From Carposina sasakii (lineage: Eukaryota; Arthropoda; Insecta; Lepidoptera; Carposinidae), in contig CP053166.1 of NCBI GenBank assembly GCA_014607495.2, forward strand, positions 10,620,455 to 10,684,454: a DNA stretch of 64,000 nucleotides. The letters run 5' to 3'. A program made the translations under genes and the position numbers. Positions 11,667 to 23,360 of the stretch are shown piece by piece. The notes below the pieces were generated by a model. It searched no databases. It was not told where the DNA came from and worked only from the letters and a program-made list of their open reading frames with translations. Position 1 is the stretch's first letter, and each line of letters opens with the position of its first letter.

Positions 11667-11947
11667 TATAATCAGTTTTGTCTTCGTCTTCAGCCTATTG
11701 CAGTCTACTGCTGGACGTAGGCCTCCCCCAGGGCACGCCACAAGGCTACTGCTATAGGGGGTTTTGCCTATAGTCACCAAGCTGGGCGGGCGGGTTGGTA
11801 ACCGCAGTCTGATTTTCGGACTACGTTGTCAGCACGGAAGGCGCTACTGCCCGCCTCCTGGAAATGATCGCCTCGTATGATACCCACGGGCAGACATGGG
11901 GTGGTATAAACTCTACTCTGCCGGCACCACGCGGTTATAATCAGTTT
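11667..11947 (-). mobile_element. RTE-tailed SINE, full length, with 12-bp TSD
   Basis: tataatcagttt at 11667-11678 and 11936-11947 is a perfect duplication around a 257-bp minus-strand copy. Confidence 0.85.
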
Positions 11948-12239
11948 CATAAGTAAAAATTATAATGTCCCTTGAAAAAAAGTCCGAAATCATTGGCGTT
12001 TTTTGAACAATATTTACTAAAATAAAAAAACTCTTATATCAAAATACTTGTATAAAAATAAATAAAAACGCTGTACAGTAGCCAACTCAGATTAATACCT
12101 ACAGCTGGTATATTTAATGTTTGTTTTTACAGAACTAACATTTGTGCAGTTTCACAATATTGCAGGTTTGATATTTACTTTAGAAAATTATATTCCATTA
12201 CGTGGTGTAATTTGTAGAGATTGTTGGGTTGATGTAGGT

Positions 12240-12809
12240 AAGTGCAATTTAATACACAGATAACTAGAGCCTGAGAAAGGACATGAGCTACCAAGGAAAA
12301 ATATTTGTACGATACTGGACAGGGTCCGGCGACATACCCTTCAACCGATGGAACCACGCACAAGGGTGGTGACGTTCAGGGGTGTTAGGGCGGTCGGCAC
12401 AGGTTACAAGAAGATATTTCAGTTCACAAATCACACACTTATCCACCGGTATCACTGATACGAAGTCCAGGAGGAGAGATGCCTCGAAATATGAGTCATA
12501 CGGTTTTTGAGATTGTTCTATCGGTTGGTTGGCAACAGACAGCTCGTTGTATGTAATCGAGCTATAGGTGGCGCTGTCTCAGCGCGTAGCTGCACCAACC
12601 CAATGGCACGGGTTGATCGGGATCCAGATCGTCGTGAACCCAGTAAAAGAATTTAAAACTACTCGGAACGTATATTTCCAGATTGTGTTACCTTATTTTA
12701 AATTAAAATTAAAATCTGTTCCGATACGGAACAATATTTTTATCCAAGATAATTTTAACATTTTGTTTTTTCTGCAGCCCACGCGGACCGAATCGCGGGC
12801 GTCCACTAG
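12240..12809 (+). mobile_element. Non-autonomous Helitron, interrupted
   Basis: It carries gagcctgagaaaggacatga and ends gcgggcgtccactag before T. Unrelated text (about 12310-12640) fills the middle. Confidence 0.6.
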
Positions 12810-12829
12810 TTTTTTTATATATATATTCC

Positions 12830-12960
12830 CTTTTAACCTAACCTAGTCCCATGCTAAGATCCCTAAGGTCTTGTGTCGTGGGTACTAAGCGATGGTATAT
12901 ATAGGTAAATACATAGATAAATATAGAAACATTCATGACTTTACGTTTCATAGCTGGTCT
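12830..12960 (-). mobile_element. tRNA-derived SINE (gacggcc family), 3' body fragment
   Basis: It matches the reverse complement of the family body: ctaagatccctaaggtcttg, then taggtaaatacatagataaa. Confidence 0.65.
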
Positions 12961-13027
12961 AAAATCTCTTGATCGGTAATGCGAGTCCTAGTATACTACT
13001 GTGACCTTAAAGTTAGACTTTTCAGTA

Positions 13028-13075
13028 CAGGATGTAACATAAGGGGTATATTAAGCGAAAAGCAATGAAAATATT
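13028..13075 (+). mobile_element. Foldback MITE family B, single end
   Basis: caggatgtaacataaggggt, then aagcgaaaagca; only the left terminus is present. Confidence 0.5.
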
Positions 13076-13149
13076 GTTACACTCTGTTAATATCATTTTA
13101 TACCTCAATGTACAGCTATGACATCTTATCTCTTTCTTTATTAATGTTA

Positions 13150-13430
13150 GGTACATATTACTTCTATGCTGCTCTGGGAGTGAAAAAAAAACGTATAATA
13201 CTACAGCTGCTTCTCTTCCCGGGCATACTGTACAAGTCAGTAGAGGGACAAGAGGGTCTTGGTGTTTTGTAGGCGATGGGCTGACCACCTGTCACTAACT
13301 AAGCGAACTTGTACATCTTAACTATACCCTCAAAATTGGTCAGAAGTGGCACCATGTGGTCCTATCAGCCCTTGGTCCTATCTGCCTACCCCGTAAGGGA
13401 TGAAGGCGTGATTATATGTATGTATGTACA
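13150..13430 (+). repeat. Dispersed retroposon end with (ATGT)n tail, longer copy
   Basis: It extends the 3.8-kb copy upstream by gctctgggagtgaaaaaaaa and acgtataatactacagctgc. Confidence 0.7.
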
Positions 13431-14070
13431 TATTATGTATATCAATGCATTTATTTATGTACTTATTTCATTTTACAATTTTCTGGAGACCAAACAGCGA
13501 CACAAAATAGAAAAACACAAGACGTTTTATTACAGATAAAATACTTAAATACAAAACTAAATATAGGAGCATTGCAGGCACCGTTGTAAACAGCAAGAAA
13601 AAAGCAGGGAAGTATTTCGAGACGAGAATAAATTTAATTAAGCACGTAATTCAGTTCAGTAAACCTCTTAGGTAGAACTAAACGGACTACATTTTTTGTT
13701 TTTGCAACTTGTAAGTTGCAACAAGCCTTTAGCTTGTTTCTTATAGTTAGTATCAGCGCTCCTGGCTTTGCTCTGTCTAGAAGTTTACAGACCCCTATTT
13801 ACTACAGTCTTGACACACCTCTTTTGTTTTACATCCGACTGCGCCAGACGGCGGGTTTTTTCGAATGTAAATTCGTTTCTTTGCCACGCTCTAAAGCCTA
13901 AACGGATTATCGTATTTGAGCTTAAGAGGTATCATTATATTAGTCTTACTCGTAAAAATAAGTAATACTGGGTCAAAATTTTAAGCAGTCTGGCGGCCAA
14001 TTCTTGAAAATTTTTGAGCCGAAACGCAACCACTAACGAACCTTTAACGAAACGCGGTGCAAAGCAATAT

Positions 14071-14391
14071 ACAGGGTGATTTGTGGTCGTCAACGTTCCC
14101 GAATACTACGGAATCTCCTCATCATCACGATCATTTTTCTCCATGGAAGCATACCTGGGAAGTGACTGCACATTGACGCGTGTAGCAAGATTTTTTACGA
14201 GAAATAATTAATATCTGTCTTAGAAAAAACTAGCATAAACACAAAGGCCACTATAAATTTCGCCCGATCAAGTAATAATTTTTTTTTTCAAAGAAACTTA
14301 CATTGTTTCCCAGCATTTTTTTTGGCATAAACTTACTTTATTTTATGTATAGAGTACGTACCCTTCGTTAAGGGTGGCAACGAAAAAACAC
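14071..14391 (+). mobile_element. TA-flanked MITE family A, internally deleted
   Basis: It starts acagggtgatttgtggtcgt and lacks ~95 bp of the middle and its last few bases. Family A has short ends (CAGGGTG/CACCCTG) flanked by TA, as in Tc1/mariner-type elements. Twelve copies lie in this window. Confidence 0.75.
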
Positions 14392-15114
14392 GTATCGGTG
14401 GCGAGTAATACTATCTCTACATCTGTAAAATTCTGTCATAATGTCAGAATAAAAACATATATCTGTCTCGTGCTGAAATGTGTCTAATTACGTCACCATA
14501 AAGTAATTATTGCTTTGTATAGGCCTTATATAGGTAAATACCGTTATAATATCCAAAGCCTCCGCCAAAATTTGAATCCAGAACATAAGCGGAGACGTCC
14601 CAGCTAACAAACTATTGTACATACATACATAAAATCACGCGTCTCTACCGGAGGGTTAGGCACGGATCTCAACTTGCTACGGTCCTAACACACCTCTTTC
14701 ACTTCATCTACTTTCATGATAGTCTTCATGCTTTACTGTAGGTACATAAATATATTAATAGCTATCTCTAAAAATAAACAAGTTTTTTCTGCCCCAGTAA
14801 AGACCAGTAAGACCAAGCTCTCAGTGTCTCTAAAAATTCATCTCGCCTGAGTCTTTGCGAGTATGCAAGAACACGAAACAAGGATTTAGGTACATTAAAA
14901 CTCTGCTGTACAGTTCGCTAAGTGCAGTGTATTAATTTATGGCCGTATTGCGGACTTATGTTTATAAAACTTTATGGGAGGTGCGAAAATGAGGTTGTTT
15001 TTAGTTGCGTAAAAGAGAAAGAAATCTTTACTTATAACCTAATTTAAATTTTGCACCAGTGTCACTCTCATGACTTAGACGAATCTTAACCTTAAATGCG
15101 ACAAGTCATTTATA

Positions 15115-15584
15115 CTCTAGAGCAGGGATCTCCAAACTATGGCCCGCGGGCCAAATCCGGCCCCCAGTACCATCAATCTGGCCTGCGACAGCTTAGGACT
15201 GGTGTCATCAAACTGGCCCACGACAGCCAATGTTTTACTGTTTTTACTATTACTGTGATAAGTCGAATGAATGAATGATAAGTTGAAGGAAGAGAATGAA
15301 AATACAGAATGATAAGTACTCGATTTTATTTACTTGTAAGGTAAAACTTTACGACAGAAATGATGATGCAGAAAACTCAACTCAAGTATCTAAGCATATT
15401 AATAACTAATAAATAATTAATATATACAGTGTATTCAGTACACTATCAATAGTAATTGAAATGCAAAAAAGCCTATGTTTGCTTAGGTGGGCAGAAAAAT
15501 TAAATTTGTTTTGGCCCTTGGAACATACCAAAAAATATATTATGGCCCATAAGGCTTCAAAATTTGGAGACCCCTGCTCTAGAG
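15115..15584. mobile_element. hAT-type MITE with 8-bp TSD ctctagag
   Basis: ctctagag at 15115-15122 and 15577-15584 flanks 454 bp whose ends are cagggatctccaaa and, inverted, caggggtctccaaa, followed by tggcccgcgggcc-type subterminal text. Eight-bp TSDs and CAGGGRTCTCCAAA-like ends are typical of hAT non-autonomous elements. Confidence 0.88.
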
Positions 15585-15647
15585 CATGCTAAAGGAATAA
15601 ACATTTAAAATTCGAATTACATTGTTCCTATAAGTATAAGTTTATAC

Positions 15648-15872
15648 TAAAGGCTCGAGCACACCGGATGCGTGTGCGTGCACGTAAGCGTAGACGTGCA
15701 CGTACCTCTGAGTTTAATGTATGGAACTGTCACCGCTTGACGTCTATGCTTACGTCTACACATACGCATCCGATCTGCCCGTGCCTATACAGTTCCATAG
15801 ATTACAACTCAGAGGTACGTATACGTCTACGCTTACGTGCACGCACACGCATTCGGTCTGCTCGAGCCTTAA
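15648..15872. mobile_element. Palindrome-rich PIF-type MITE, TAA duplication
   Basis: TAA at 15648-15650 and 15870-15872 flanks 219 bp with ends aggctcgagcacaccggatg and its inverse, and inner inverted blocks of tacgtctacgcttacgtgca type. A TWA duplication with AGGC-type ends fits PIF/Harbinger. Confidence 0.75.
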
Positions 15873-15928
15873 ATTTTCAGGATTGTCTGACACTGGTAAT
15901 TTACACGTTTTGATCAAATAATCAAAAT

Positions 15929-16565
15929 ACAGGGTGATTTTTGGTCGTCAACGTTCCCGAAAACTACGGAATCGCCTCATCATCACGATTTTTCTCCATG
16001 GAAGCATACCTGGGAAGTGTCTGGTTTCCAAAATATTTGGGTTCAAAGTTGAGTAAATAGACTGCGTTTTTCTGCATAAATGCACATTGACGCGTGTAGT
16101 AAGATTTTTTTCACGAGAAATAATTAATATCTTATGGTATAAGGTATAATATCTTAAGGATATGGTTGATCGTTTCATCATTAAAACATTGTGCTGAGGG
16201 ATTCAGCTTTGTTTGCCGAGATTTGGCTTATGTATAGCTATCGGGATGAAAAATAACGTTTCCAATAATGTAATTTCGAAAAGAGATGGTAAAATTCGTC
16301 ATCCGAGAAATTGACCCGGTGGCTCAGTGGTGAGAGCGCTGGCACGCGGAATGCAGAGGTCGTGGGTTCGATTCCCACCCGGATGAGGAATTTTTTCCAT
16401 TTCTTTATTAATAATTTTATAATTAATATCTGTCTATGAAAAAACTAGCATAAACACTGGATACCATAAATTTTGCCCGATCAAATAATTTAAAAAAAAA
16501 AATTCCCAGCATTTTTTTGGCATAAACTTACTTTATTTGATGTATAGAGTACGTACCCTTCGTTA
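15929..16565 (+). mobile_element. TA-flanked MITE family A, interrupted by a SINE
   Basis: Full-length left end and body. It is split by the SINE at 16133-16418 and truncated after cccttcgtta. Confidence 0.82.
16120..16431 (+). mobile_element. tRNA-related SINE inserted in a MITE, with 13-bp TSD
   Basis: ataattaatatct at 16120-16132 and 16419-16431 flanks 286 bp. The tRNA-like part (ggtggctcagtggtgagagc ... gggttcgattcccac, about 16316-16387) lies in the middle rather than at the 5' end, with ~180 bp before it. It sits in a family-A MITE, so it is younger than that MITE. Confidence 0.85.
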
Positions 16566-16967
16566 CCATACTTTACGTTCCCGAAACGTAATAGCCAGAA
16601 CTGTAGTATTGTAAAGGACATCCCACAGCCACGCTAGCATAACGGTAAACGATCAGTGACAAGTTGCTAGCTTATGGCCTGCGGAAGGCCCGAGTTCCAT
16701 CGACTCTTACGACATGCACGGAAGAGATGCAGCTGATGTAGGACTGATCAAATCAAAATAAAAACAATCTTTACCAAAATTCTATTTATTTACAACAACC
16801 GTAAATCTAAAATGAAATCAGTAGCTACCCGTAGCTATAATATTGAAAAGAAAGGTGAAATTCACAGCTTCACTGCAAGATACCATAAACTCGGGTTGGC
16901 GTACCTTGGAAGTTTCCTAGTTATTTCCTATGCAGTCAGTTTAGATCCAGAAAAGTAATCTAATCGT

Positions 16968-17078
16968 AACCCGTCTGCCCAGCGTGGTGACTATGGACAA
17001 AAACCCCCCTTTAGCAGTGGTCTTGTGGGGGAGGCCTAGGTCTAGCAGTGGACTGCGATAGGCTGAAGACAAGACGTT
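16968..17078 (+). mobile_element. RTE-tailed SINE, 3' fragment
   Basis: It contains cccgtctgcccagcgtggtg and the aggctgaaga end, but the first ~150 bp are missing. No clear TSD. Confidence 0.6.
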
Positions 17079-17410
17079 AGCAACATAAAGGTACTGACTG
17101 ACGTTATGTAGTGTAAAGCATTCGCAACGAACATGTTACTTGATACGGCCGTGTACCAAAATCTATGTAAAAGCGGCTCGTTATTCTCAGGTTTCGCCGT
17201 AGCACTACCTACTAACTGTATGAAAGCTCGCCGTGTAAAATTACACCGTGTAACATTAGTTACCAAGAGGGCAATCGCGCTTAATGACAATCTTATTACC
17301 TTTTAATGTAAAGTTTGATTATGGATTAGATTTGGTTTAGCTGTGTCCATTTTAAAGCGTTGCTTTAAACGTTGTCTTTGGTAATACGAAGTGTGCATAA
17401 CATAACGTTT

Positions 17411-17416
17411 TTTATT
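17411..17416 (-). promoter_or_regulatory. Polyadenylation signal AATAAA of the secreted-protein gene
   Basis: A canonical AATAAA on the minus strand lies about 130 nt beyond the TAA stop at 17549. It is the first such hexamer I see downstream, so it probably defines a short 3' UTR. Confidence 0.5.
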
Positions 17417-17548
17417 GTGGTTTAATTTTGGTAAATACGTTCACAATAATAGCGCGATTGCCGCCCAGTAGGTAGGTCCTTTAGATTTTTGCGCAACACG
17501 TCTTTTTAGTTTATAATTGGCGTATGTACCTACTACTAGCTTGGTACT

Positions 17549-20500
17549 TTATGCATATACGCACTGATACAGTTCATCGCGCAACAAAGCCACGGCTTCA
17601 TCTGTACTCTTCCTGACCCGATTAGAGCAGGACGCGAGCCGCTCGCACGATTGCTCGTTGTGTCGCCGAGCATTCGTCAGACTCAGATCCAGCTCGTAGC
17701 CCAATGCGACTGCCGCTCGGGATAGCGATTGGAGACAGCCGGTGACGTTGCCTCTGAAACATTTGTATGTTGTTTGTTTTTAATGGCTCAACATCATCAT
17801 TTTTGACCTTCATAGCGACCGGTAAGCCTCATCATCATTTTAACCGTGAAGTATACTGCTAAACATAGGCCTCTCTCAACAACCTCCACTACGTGGCTAC
17901 TCACTAGTTGACTCATATTGATGCGACTGCGCTAGCTTGATGAGCTTATGAGTTCGCGTATAAGAATTATTTAGTCGAGTTCAATAACATGCATTTTTAA
18001 ATAATTGAAGTCGAAGTTTTTAGATCAGCATGGTTTCTATAATTTACCATATTTACTTATTTATGTCAAAATCTCCCTTTAATCTCAAGGTACTTCAGTT
18101 ACCTACAATTGAGTTTGTGTGTCGTGAGAGTCGAGTCTAAGGGGCATTTTCTCATCGGTTCATGCTATGCGAAACGTGAATGGAAGATCTCCTTTATGAT
18201 CCTGCCAACTATCCCATTCTATATGTAGGAATTATTGAGTAAATTGTGCTTGACATGTGTAACCTCGGGTCCAGGCTAAGATCAGCCAATTTTTGGTTAA
18301 TATTGCGCTGTCCTAGGCTAATTGACAGGAAGTCATAGTGCATTTCCTCCCAGAATTTCCTCCGTGTAATAAAGTAGTAGTATACTTGAGACGTTGATCT
18401 ATTACATACCTACGCTCGTGCCGCAGATAAGGCGTTGTTCTCTCGCGTCACACATCAAGTTTTGACAATTTGTCTTTCCTCTTGATAGGTCATAAATAAC
18501 TCGTATGACCTTTATCATTACGAATATGACGTCTTTGCTATTACTTCCTACTTGTACACGCTTCCTTTTGTTCTATGGTTAGCCATTTACTTTAAAATAA
18601 GATGCTTTCTTTTTGGAAAAAAAAATTGTGACGGTGCGTAAAACGTAAAATACATAAAAGCTGTATTTTTTTACAATTTAGGCCACACCTAGTGTGGAGA
18701 CCATAATGAACTCTATTATACTTTATGTAATCTATTTGTAAATGTTTCTCTACATTTTTTGTATAACTAAAAATAATTTGTTTAAAACAAACATTTCAAA
18801 CAATAATAATTACAAGAAGTGTATGCGGCCACCCAAGACTTCGATACTAAGTCTTAAGAATTCCCGTGGAAATTTTGGGAAATCCTGTTAGTGCCACACA
18901 CACTTCCACTTTCAGTTTTCTGCGCCCAGTATACCTGTCGTACGGCTTCTTCTACCCCCTTTTTGACCACTTCCACAAACTAACCGTCAGTTTAATATAC
19001 GCGTACAGATTGCGAATCTATCTACTCACTTCTCCAACCCGGTATCCTGAACTTTCTTATCCAGAATCTTCGTTTCCTCATCCAAGGTGGACTGCATGTA
19101 GTTTCTAGTGATTGTGATGATTTCTTCAGCATACTTCCCCATTTTGGTTATTGATGCCCTTGCATCTTCTGTGCACTCGTATATTTTGGCGATGTGTTTG
19201 CTTGCTATCGTGCGAGCGGCACGACGTTCGCCGTCGCACATTGCTGTTTTAATAAAACAAATTTTATTAAAGTTGTAGCCTTAGAAAATAATGCTTTAAG
19301 ATGTATGGGGCAATAACTAGTTGTTAGATACCTTAACTACTAGATTAGTACCATGAGATATATTATTATCGTGCTACCAGTTATCTAGCTGGAGCTGTCC
19401 TGTATCCACTGGTGTACATCAGCTGCATCTCTTTCTGCGCAAGTCATGAGAATCGAATAAGGTCAATAACAATCGAGAAAAGTTGAATCACAGAGGTTTA
19501 ACACAGATTCTGATGATGATGATGATGATGTTCAGACCCTCTACGATAAACGTGGCTACAGAATCATCTACCGTATTGTTTCTGCCGGGGATTCGGCGGG
19601 AAAAGCTGGAAGGGGGCGGGCGTAATTGTCTTGTGAAAATCAAAAGTATTTGTAAATGGCTTGCATGTGTCCGTAAAGTAATGTTTTCTGGTGGATAAGT
19701 TGTATTTTGATTACTTGTGATGTGAATCTAGTGCGTGTGCATGGTTTTATACGCAGGTAAGCTGAGTAAAACTTTAGCCGGAATACGATCTCTTCATGGG
19801 CCCATGTAAGTTGTTTCTGCAATTATTTTTCATTTTGACTAACTTTACACTTGTTCTTGAGGATTTTCCCGACGTTTCCATTCATCATCATCATTATCAT
19901 CCATCATATGTTCAGAAATCATTTACTAAAGACAATGGCTGTATGGGCTTAGTTCCCCTTGCCTTTCCTTCGGGATAAAAAAAAATGTTTCTGCCGATAT
20001 CTCATAAAACCATACTGCTTAACTGACCTGGCACCTTCAGTTTATCAGCCAACTCTATCAGCTCCTTGTAAACAGACTGTTTCTTCTGCACAGCAGCGTT
20101 AATGGAATCCTTTATCCGCTTCAGTATTTTGCTGGTGGATTGCTGGTACGAGTTCTGGATGTTTCTGTGATATGTGTCTAGAAACGGAGCGAGTACTGTA
20201 TCCATGTAGCGAGATATTTCACTAGAAAATAATATATTTATTTATTAATGTGTGCTCTCTCAACAGTGGCATAAGTCGGGCCACCAAAATTATGGAAACA
20301 GCTATCAATTACTCGGTACCCCTGATTGCAAAACCAGTAATTTGTAAAAAGTATTTTTAGACCTGCTCACTTTATAGGTACATAGCTTTCTTTAGTTGTT
20401 TTCTATTTCATCAGAAAATTTAATCTATTACCGTGCTACGAGTAATGCGAGGCTTCACTAGAATACATCAGCTGTATCTCTTTTCGTGCATGTCGTAAGA

Positions 20501-22151
20501 GTCGACTTGGGAACTCGGGCATTCTCAAAGGCGATGAGCTAGCAACATTTCACAAAACTAGGCTGCGGGATCTTATCTTACCATATGTAGTGCAGTTCTG
20601 GCTACACTATATCGGGAACACGGCCATGTCTATGCAGGGTGTAAAAAGACCACGTTGTTCTTTGAATACCTCGTATTCTTTGTAACGTTACCATCATTTT
20701 TTTCCATGGAACCAACCCCAGAGGTATTCAAAGAACAACGTTGTCTTTTTACACCCGGTATGTATATGTATTACCTATTAACCAAAGCGAGGCCCCTCAT
20801 CTGCCGTCTGATTGGTCCGTCCCCCCATTTGTCCTTCACCCTCCTCAGGTGCTGCTCCAGCTCCACCGGCTTGTGCTGCCAGGGAGGAATCTCAAAGCAG
20901 AGCCCGCCATCTTGACGGAGTAGGTGACTGCTTCGATCCTGGGAAAGGTTGAAAGTATAGGACTTCGAATTTAATGAAAATTCAATAGCTAGTGAAACCT
21001 AGAGGTGTTGCTTTTGCCAATGGTGTGACTATAAGTTTTCAAAGCTGAAGTAGAGTAGTGAAGATAGTGACATATCACTTCCACAATAAAAACATTCCTC
21101 CTCTGAGACTTCATCGTTACCCAGCACTAATTGTATGAACTCTAACTTTTTTTTTAAATATTTTTGTTATACAGGATGTTTTTTTGTGGCCACCTTTAAC
21201 GAAGGGTACGTATTCTATACATGAAATAAAGTAAGTTTATGCCAAAAAAAATGCTAGGAAAAAAAAATTTTTTTTTGAAAAATTTTTTTAAATTCCTTGA
21301 TCGTGCGAAATTTATAGTGTCTAGTGTTTATGTTAGTTTTTTTATAGACAGATATTAATTATTTTTCGTGAAAAAATCCTGCTACGCGCGTCTATGTGCA
21401 TTTATGCAGAAAAACGCAGTCTATTTACTCAACTTTGGACCCTAATATTTTGGAAACCAGACACTTCCCAGGTATACTTCCATGGATAAAAATGATCGTG
21501 ATGATGAGGAGATTCCGTAGTTTTCGGGAACGTTGACGACCAAAAATCACCCTGTATTAAATAGGCTTTTACATTGGTAACCATATTCTTAGCGGTAAAT
21601 CTGTCGAGTATATGAAGTTATTATTATTATTATGCTTTATTGTACACAGTAAAGTTTTCACAAATAAAGTTTATGACAAAGAAAATGTACAAAGGCGTGC
21701 TTATCTCTAAGAGAGATTTCTTCCAATCGTGAAAGAAAGTTTCTTGCATTCTTTCATTTACTTTCTGATCTGATTTATAATAAGAGGAATGTGCAACAAA
21801 GTAATTAGACCACTTCATTCCGAAAACATACTTTTAGGTAATATATTGTCATTTTTTAAATTTCTCCCTACATATAGACAGAGGCTACATTTAAAGTGCG
21901 CGTTTTATTCTATTGGTGTTATTACAAAACCACGTCTAAAATAAGAAACTGTTTAAAAATAAATATAATTTCAAATTTAAGCAATGTAAAAATTCTTTTG
22001 TAATATAACAACACGGAAGTACGAAGCATGTATTAAAAGTCATCATTATGAGGCCCATCTTTGAGCAAATGCATACCCTACAATTGATGAACGGCTCAGC
22101 CGCCTCACACACAGCCAGCCACAGTCCGATCACAACATGAATTTTGATCAT
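17549..22151 (-). CDS. Five-exon gene for a 283-residue secreted, cysteine-containing, helix-rich protein of unknown function
   Basis: Minus-strand coding exons are 22077-22151, 20775-20938, 20028-20221, 19030-19243 and 17549-17753, totalling 852 nt with the stop. Every boundary has an AG acceptor and a GT donor (GTATGC, GTAATA, GTCAGT, GTGAGT). Intron phases are 0, 2, 1 and 2, and each junction restores the frame, which is strong evidence for a real gene. Exon 1 is a typical signal peptide (MIKIHVVIGLWLAVCEA, then AEPF). The mature part has eight cysteines, including NCR, LCF, MCDGE, ECTED and the last exon's GCLQS, SCERL, SCSN and QCVYA. It has long amphipathic, lysine/glutamate-rich stretches and one N-glycosylation sequon (NVT). 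It is therefore probably exported. I do not recognise the family. The spaced-cysteine helical layout loosely recalls secreted insect families such as DUF725/TsetseEP, but that is a guess. All introns carry repeats. Confidence 0.85.
17825..17910 (+). repeat. Fragment of another lepidopteran repeat in intron 4
   Basis: ctgctaaacataggcctctc and neighbouring text resemble a known interspersed wording; too short to class. Confidence 0.35.
19577..19996 (+). mobile_element. ~400-bp poly(A)-tailed retroposon in intron 3, 11-bp TSD
   Basis: tgtttctgccg at 19577-19587 and 19986-19996 flanks an insert starting gggattcggcgggaaaagct and ending ccttcgggataaaaaaaaa. It ends 31 bp from exon 3's donor. No long frame; perhaps a SINE or a LINE 3' end. 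Confidence 0.85.
20634..20759. mobile_element. Foldback MITE family C, miniature, 15 bp from a splice donor
   Basis: cagggtgtaaaaagaccacg and its inverse around caacgttgtctttttacacc form a 126-bp palindrome-like element. It ends 15 bp inside intron 2 of the secreted-protein gene (donor at 20774). Confidence 0.75.
21171..21555 (-). mobile_element. TA-flanked MITE family A in intron 1 of the secreted-protein gene
   Basis: A complete copy from acaggatg to caccctgt with TA on both sides. Its orientation is opposite to the 15.9-kb copy. Confidence 0.85.
21626..21735 (-). mobile_element. LINE 3' end in intron 1
   Basis: On the minus strand it ends gtgtacaataaagcataata. It matches the LINE end nested at 45.9 kb and those at 50.33-50.47 kb. 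Confidence 0.6.
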
Positions 22152-22412
22152 ATCAAATTAAAAAGTAAAAAAAGCAAACACAATCCCCCAAGCCATTCCA
22201 CGTGGCTTCAGAGCCACAGTAATTGGTTACGCAAATCGCATTCTATTTTCCGCGTGGTTAATAAAGACAAACGGTCGTTTCAATTGATAGTTTGGATATA
22301 AAATCCACTGGAAAATACGCAGTTCGCTTCGACGTGAATGATGTAACGTCATTGGTTGGAGCCGTATGTTGAGTTTTTATTTTTAAACTGCCTTACCTTA
22401 GTAAGCACGCCT

Positions 22413-22490
22413 TTGTACATCTTCCTTGTAATAGACTTTATTTGCGAAAACCTTACTGTGTACAATAAAGAATAAGAAATAAAGTTCGAT
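22413..22490 (+). mobile_element. LINE 3' end just upstream of the secreted-protein gene
   Basis: gtgtacaataaagaataaga on the plus strand, same family as above, about 260 bp 5' of the start codon. Confidence 0.55.
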
Positions 22491-23175
22491 TCTATATGAC
22501 TATGGCTAGCAGCCGCATAAAGGTTAATTAAATTAAATAAATAACGTTCTAGTAAAATTACTGTTTAACTTGTTAATTAATGGCATAATACCATATCTTA
22601 ATGACTTTAGTGTTATGATGCGATTCTGTTTAAAATATTTTCTTAGGGCCAGTTGTATGATCAATAGATTAATACGTCAGATAAACAAATATAAATATGT
22701 TTGATTTATTTTAAATAAGATTTAACTTAACCACTGATCAAACTACTAGCCCTAAGAAATGGTTTAAGGCACTCACTCACTTCCTTAAGACAACAGTTAA
22801 ATAAGTTTATCTGTCTATATAGATTACACGGTCGCATTTAAATAGTACCTACTAGAAGCTAAGAACAAAACAACCCAAGGCAAAATGGCTTAACGAGCAG
22901 AAACGACTATACAAGATATTATCTCTTTCGACAGTAACGTTAAGATACACAGTAAACGTAACTATTTTAGTTACTTCCTGGGAAACAAGTCGTAGAACTG
23001 ACATTGTCACGACGTGTGACTGAAGTATTCACAGCTATCTCATCTCTGTGATATCTAGCCAATCTGCATGCTGTCCCGTAGCGTATGAATAACATAGCGA
23101 CTGAGACGGACGTGTTCTTGCAGCTGATTGGCAACGAAACGCACTTGGTTTGGGCTTTGACCCAGTTTGAGTAAA

Positions 23176-23360
23176 TAAATATTCACACACTTCACAACAC
23201 ATTAACCTAGTACTACACTAAGATCCCTGAGGTCTAGTGAGGTGGGTAAGCAACGGTTATGCATACTATGCATTTATAAACCGTTGCTTACCCTACCCAA
23301 GGATGATGCTAGAGAAGTATAGAAACATCCATGACTAGGAAACAAACATCGATACTTATC
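23176..23360 (-). mobile_element. tRNA-derived SINE (gacggcc family) with internal hairpin
   Basis: The reverse-complement body is followed by a 14-bp inverted repeat (ggtaagcaacggtt ... aaccgttgcttacc, about 23247-23291) that other copies lack. This suggests a local inverted duplication. Confidence 0.65.

Noticed and set aside
16316..16387. tRNA gene with a good B box
   Set aside because: It lies within a TSD-flanked insertion, with a relative at 50.1 kb, so it is SINE-borne.
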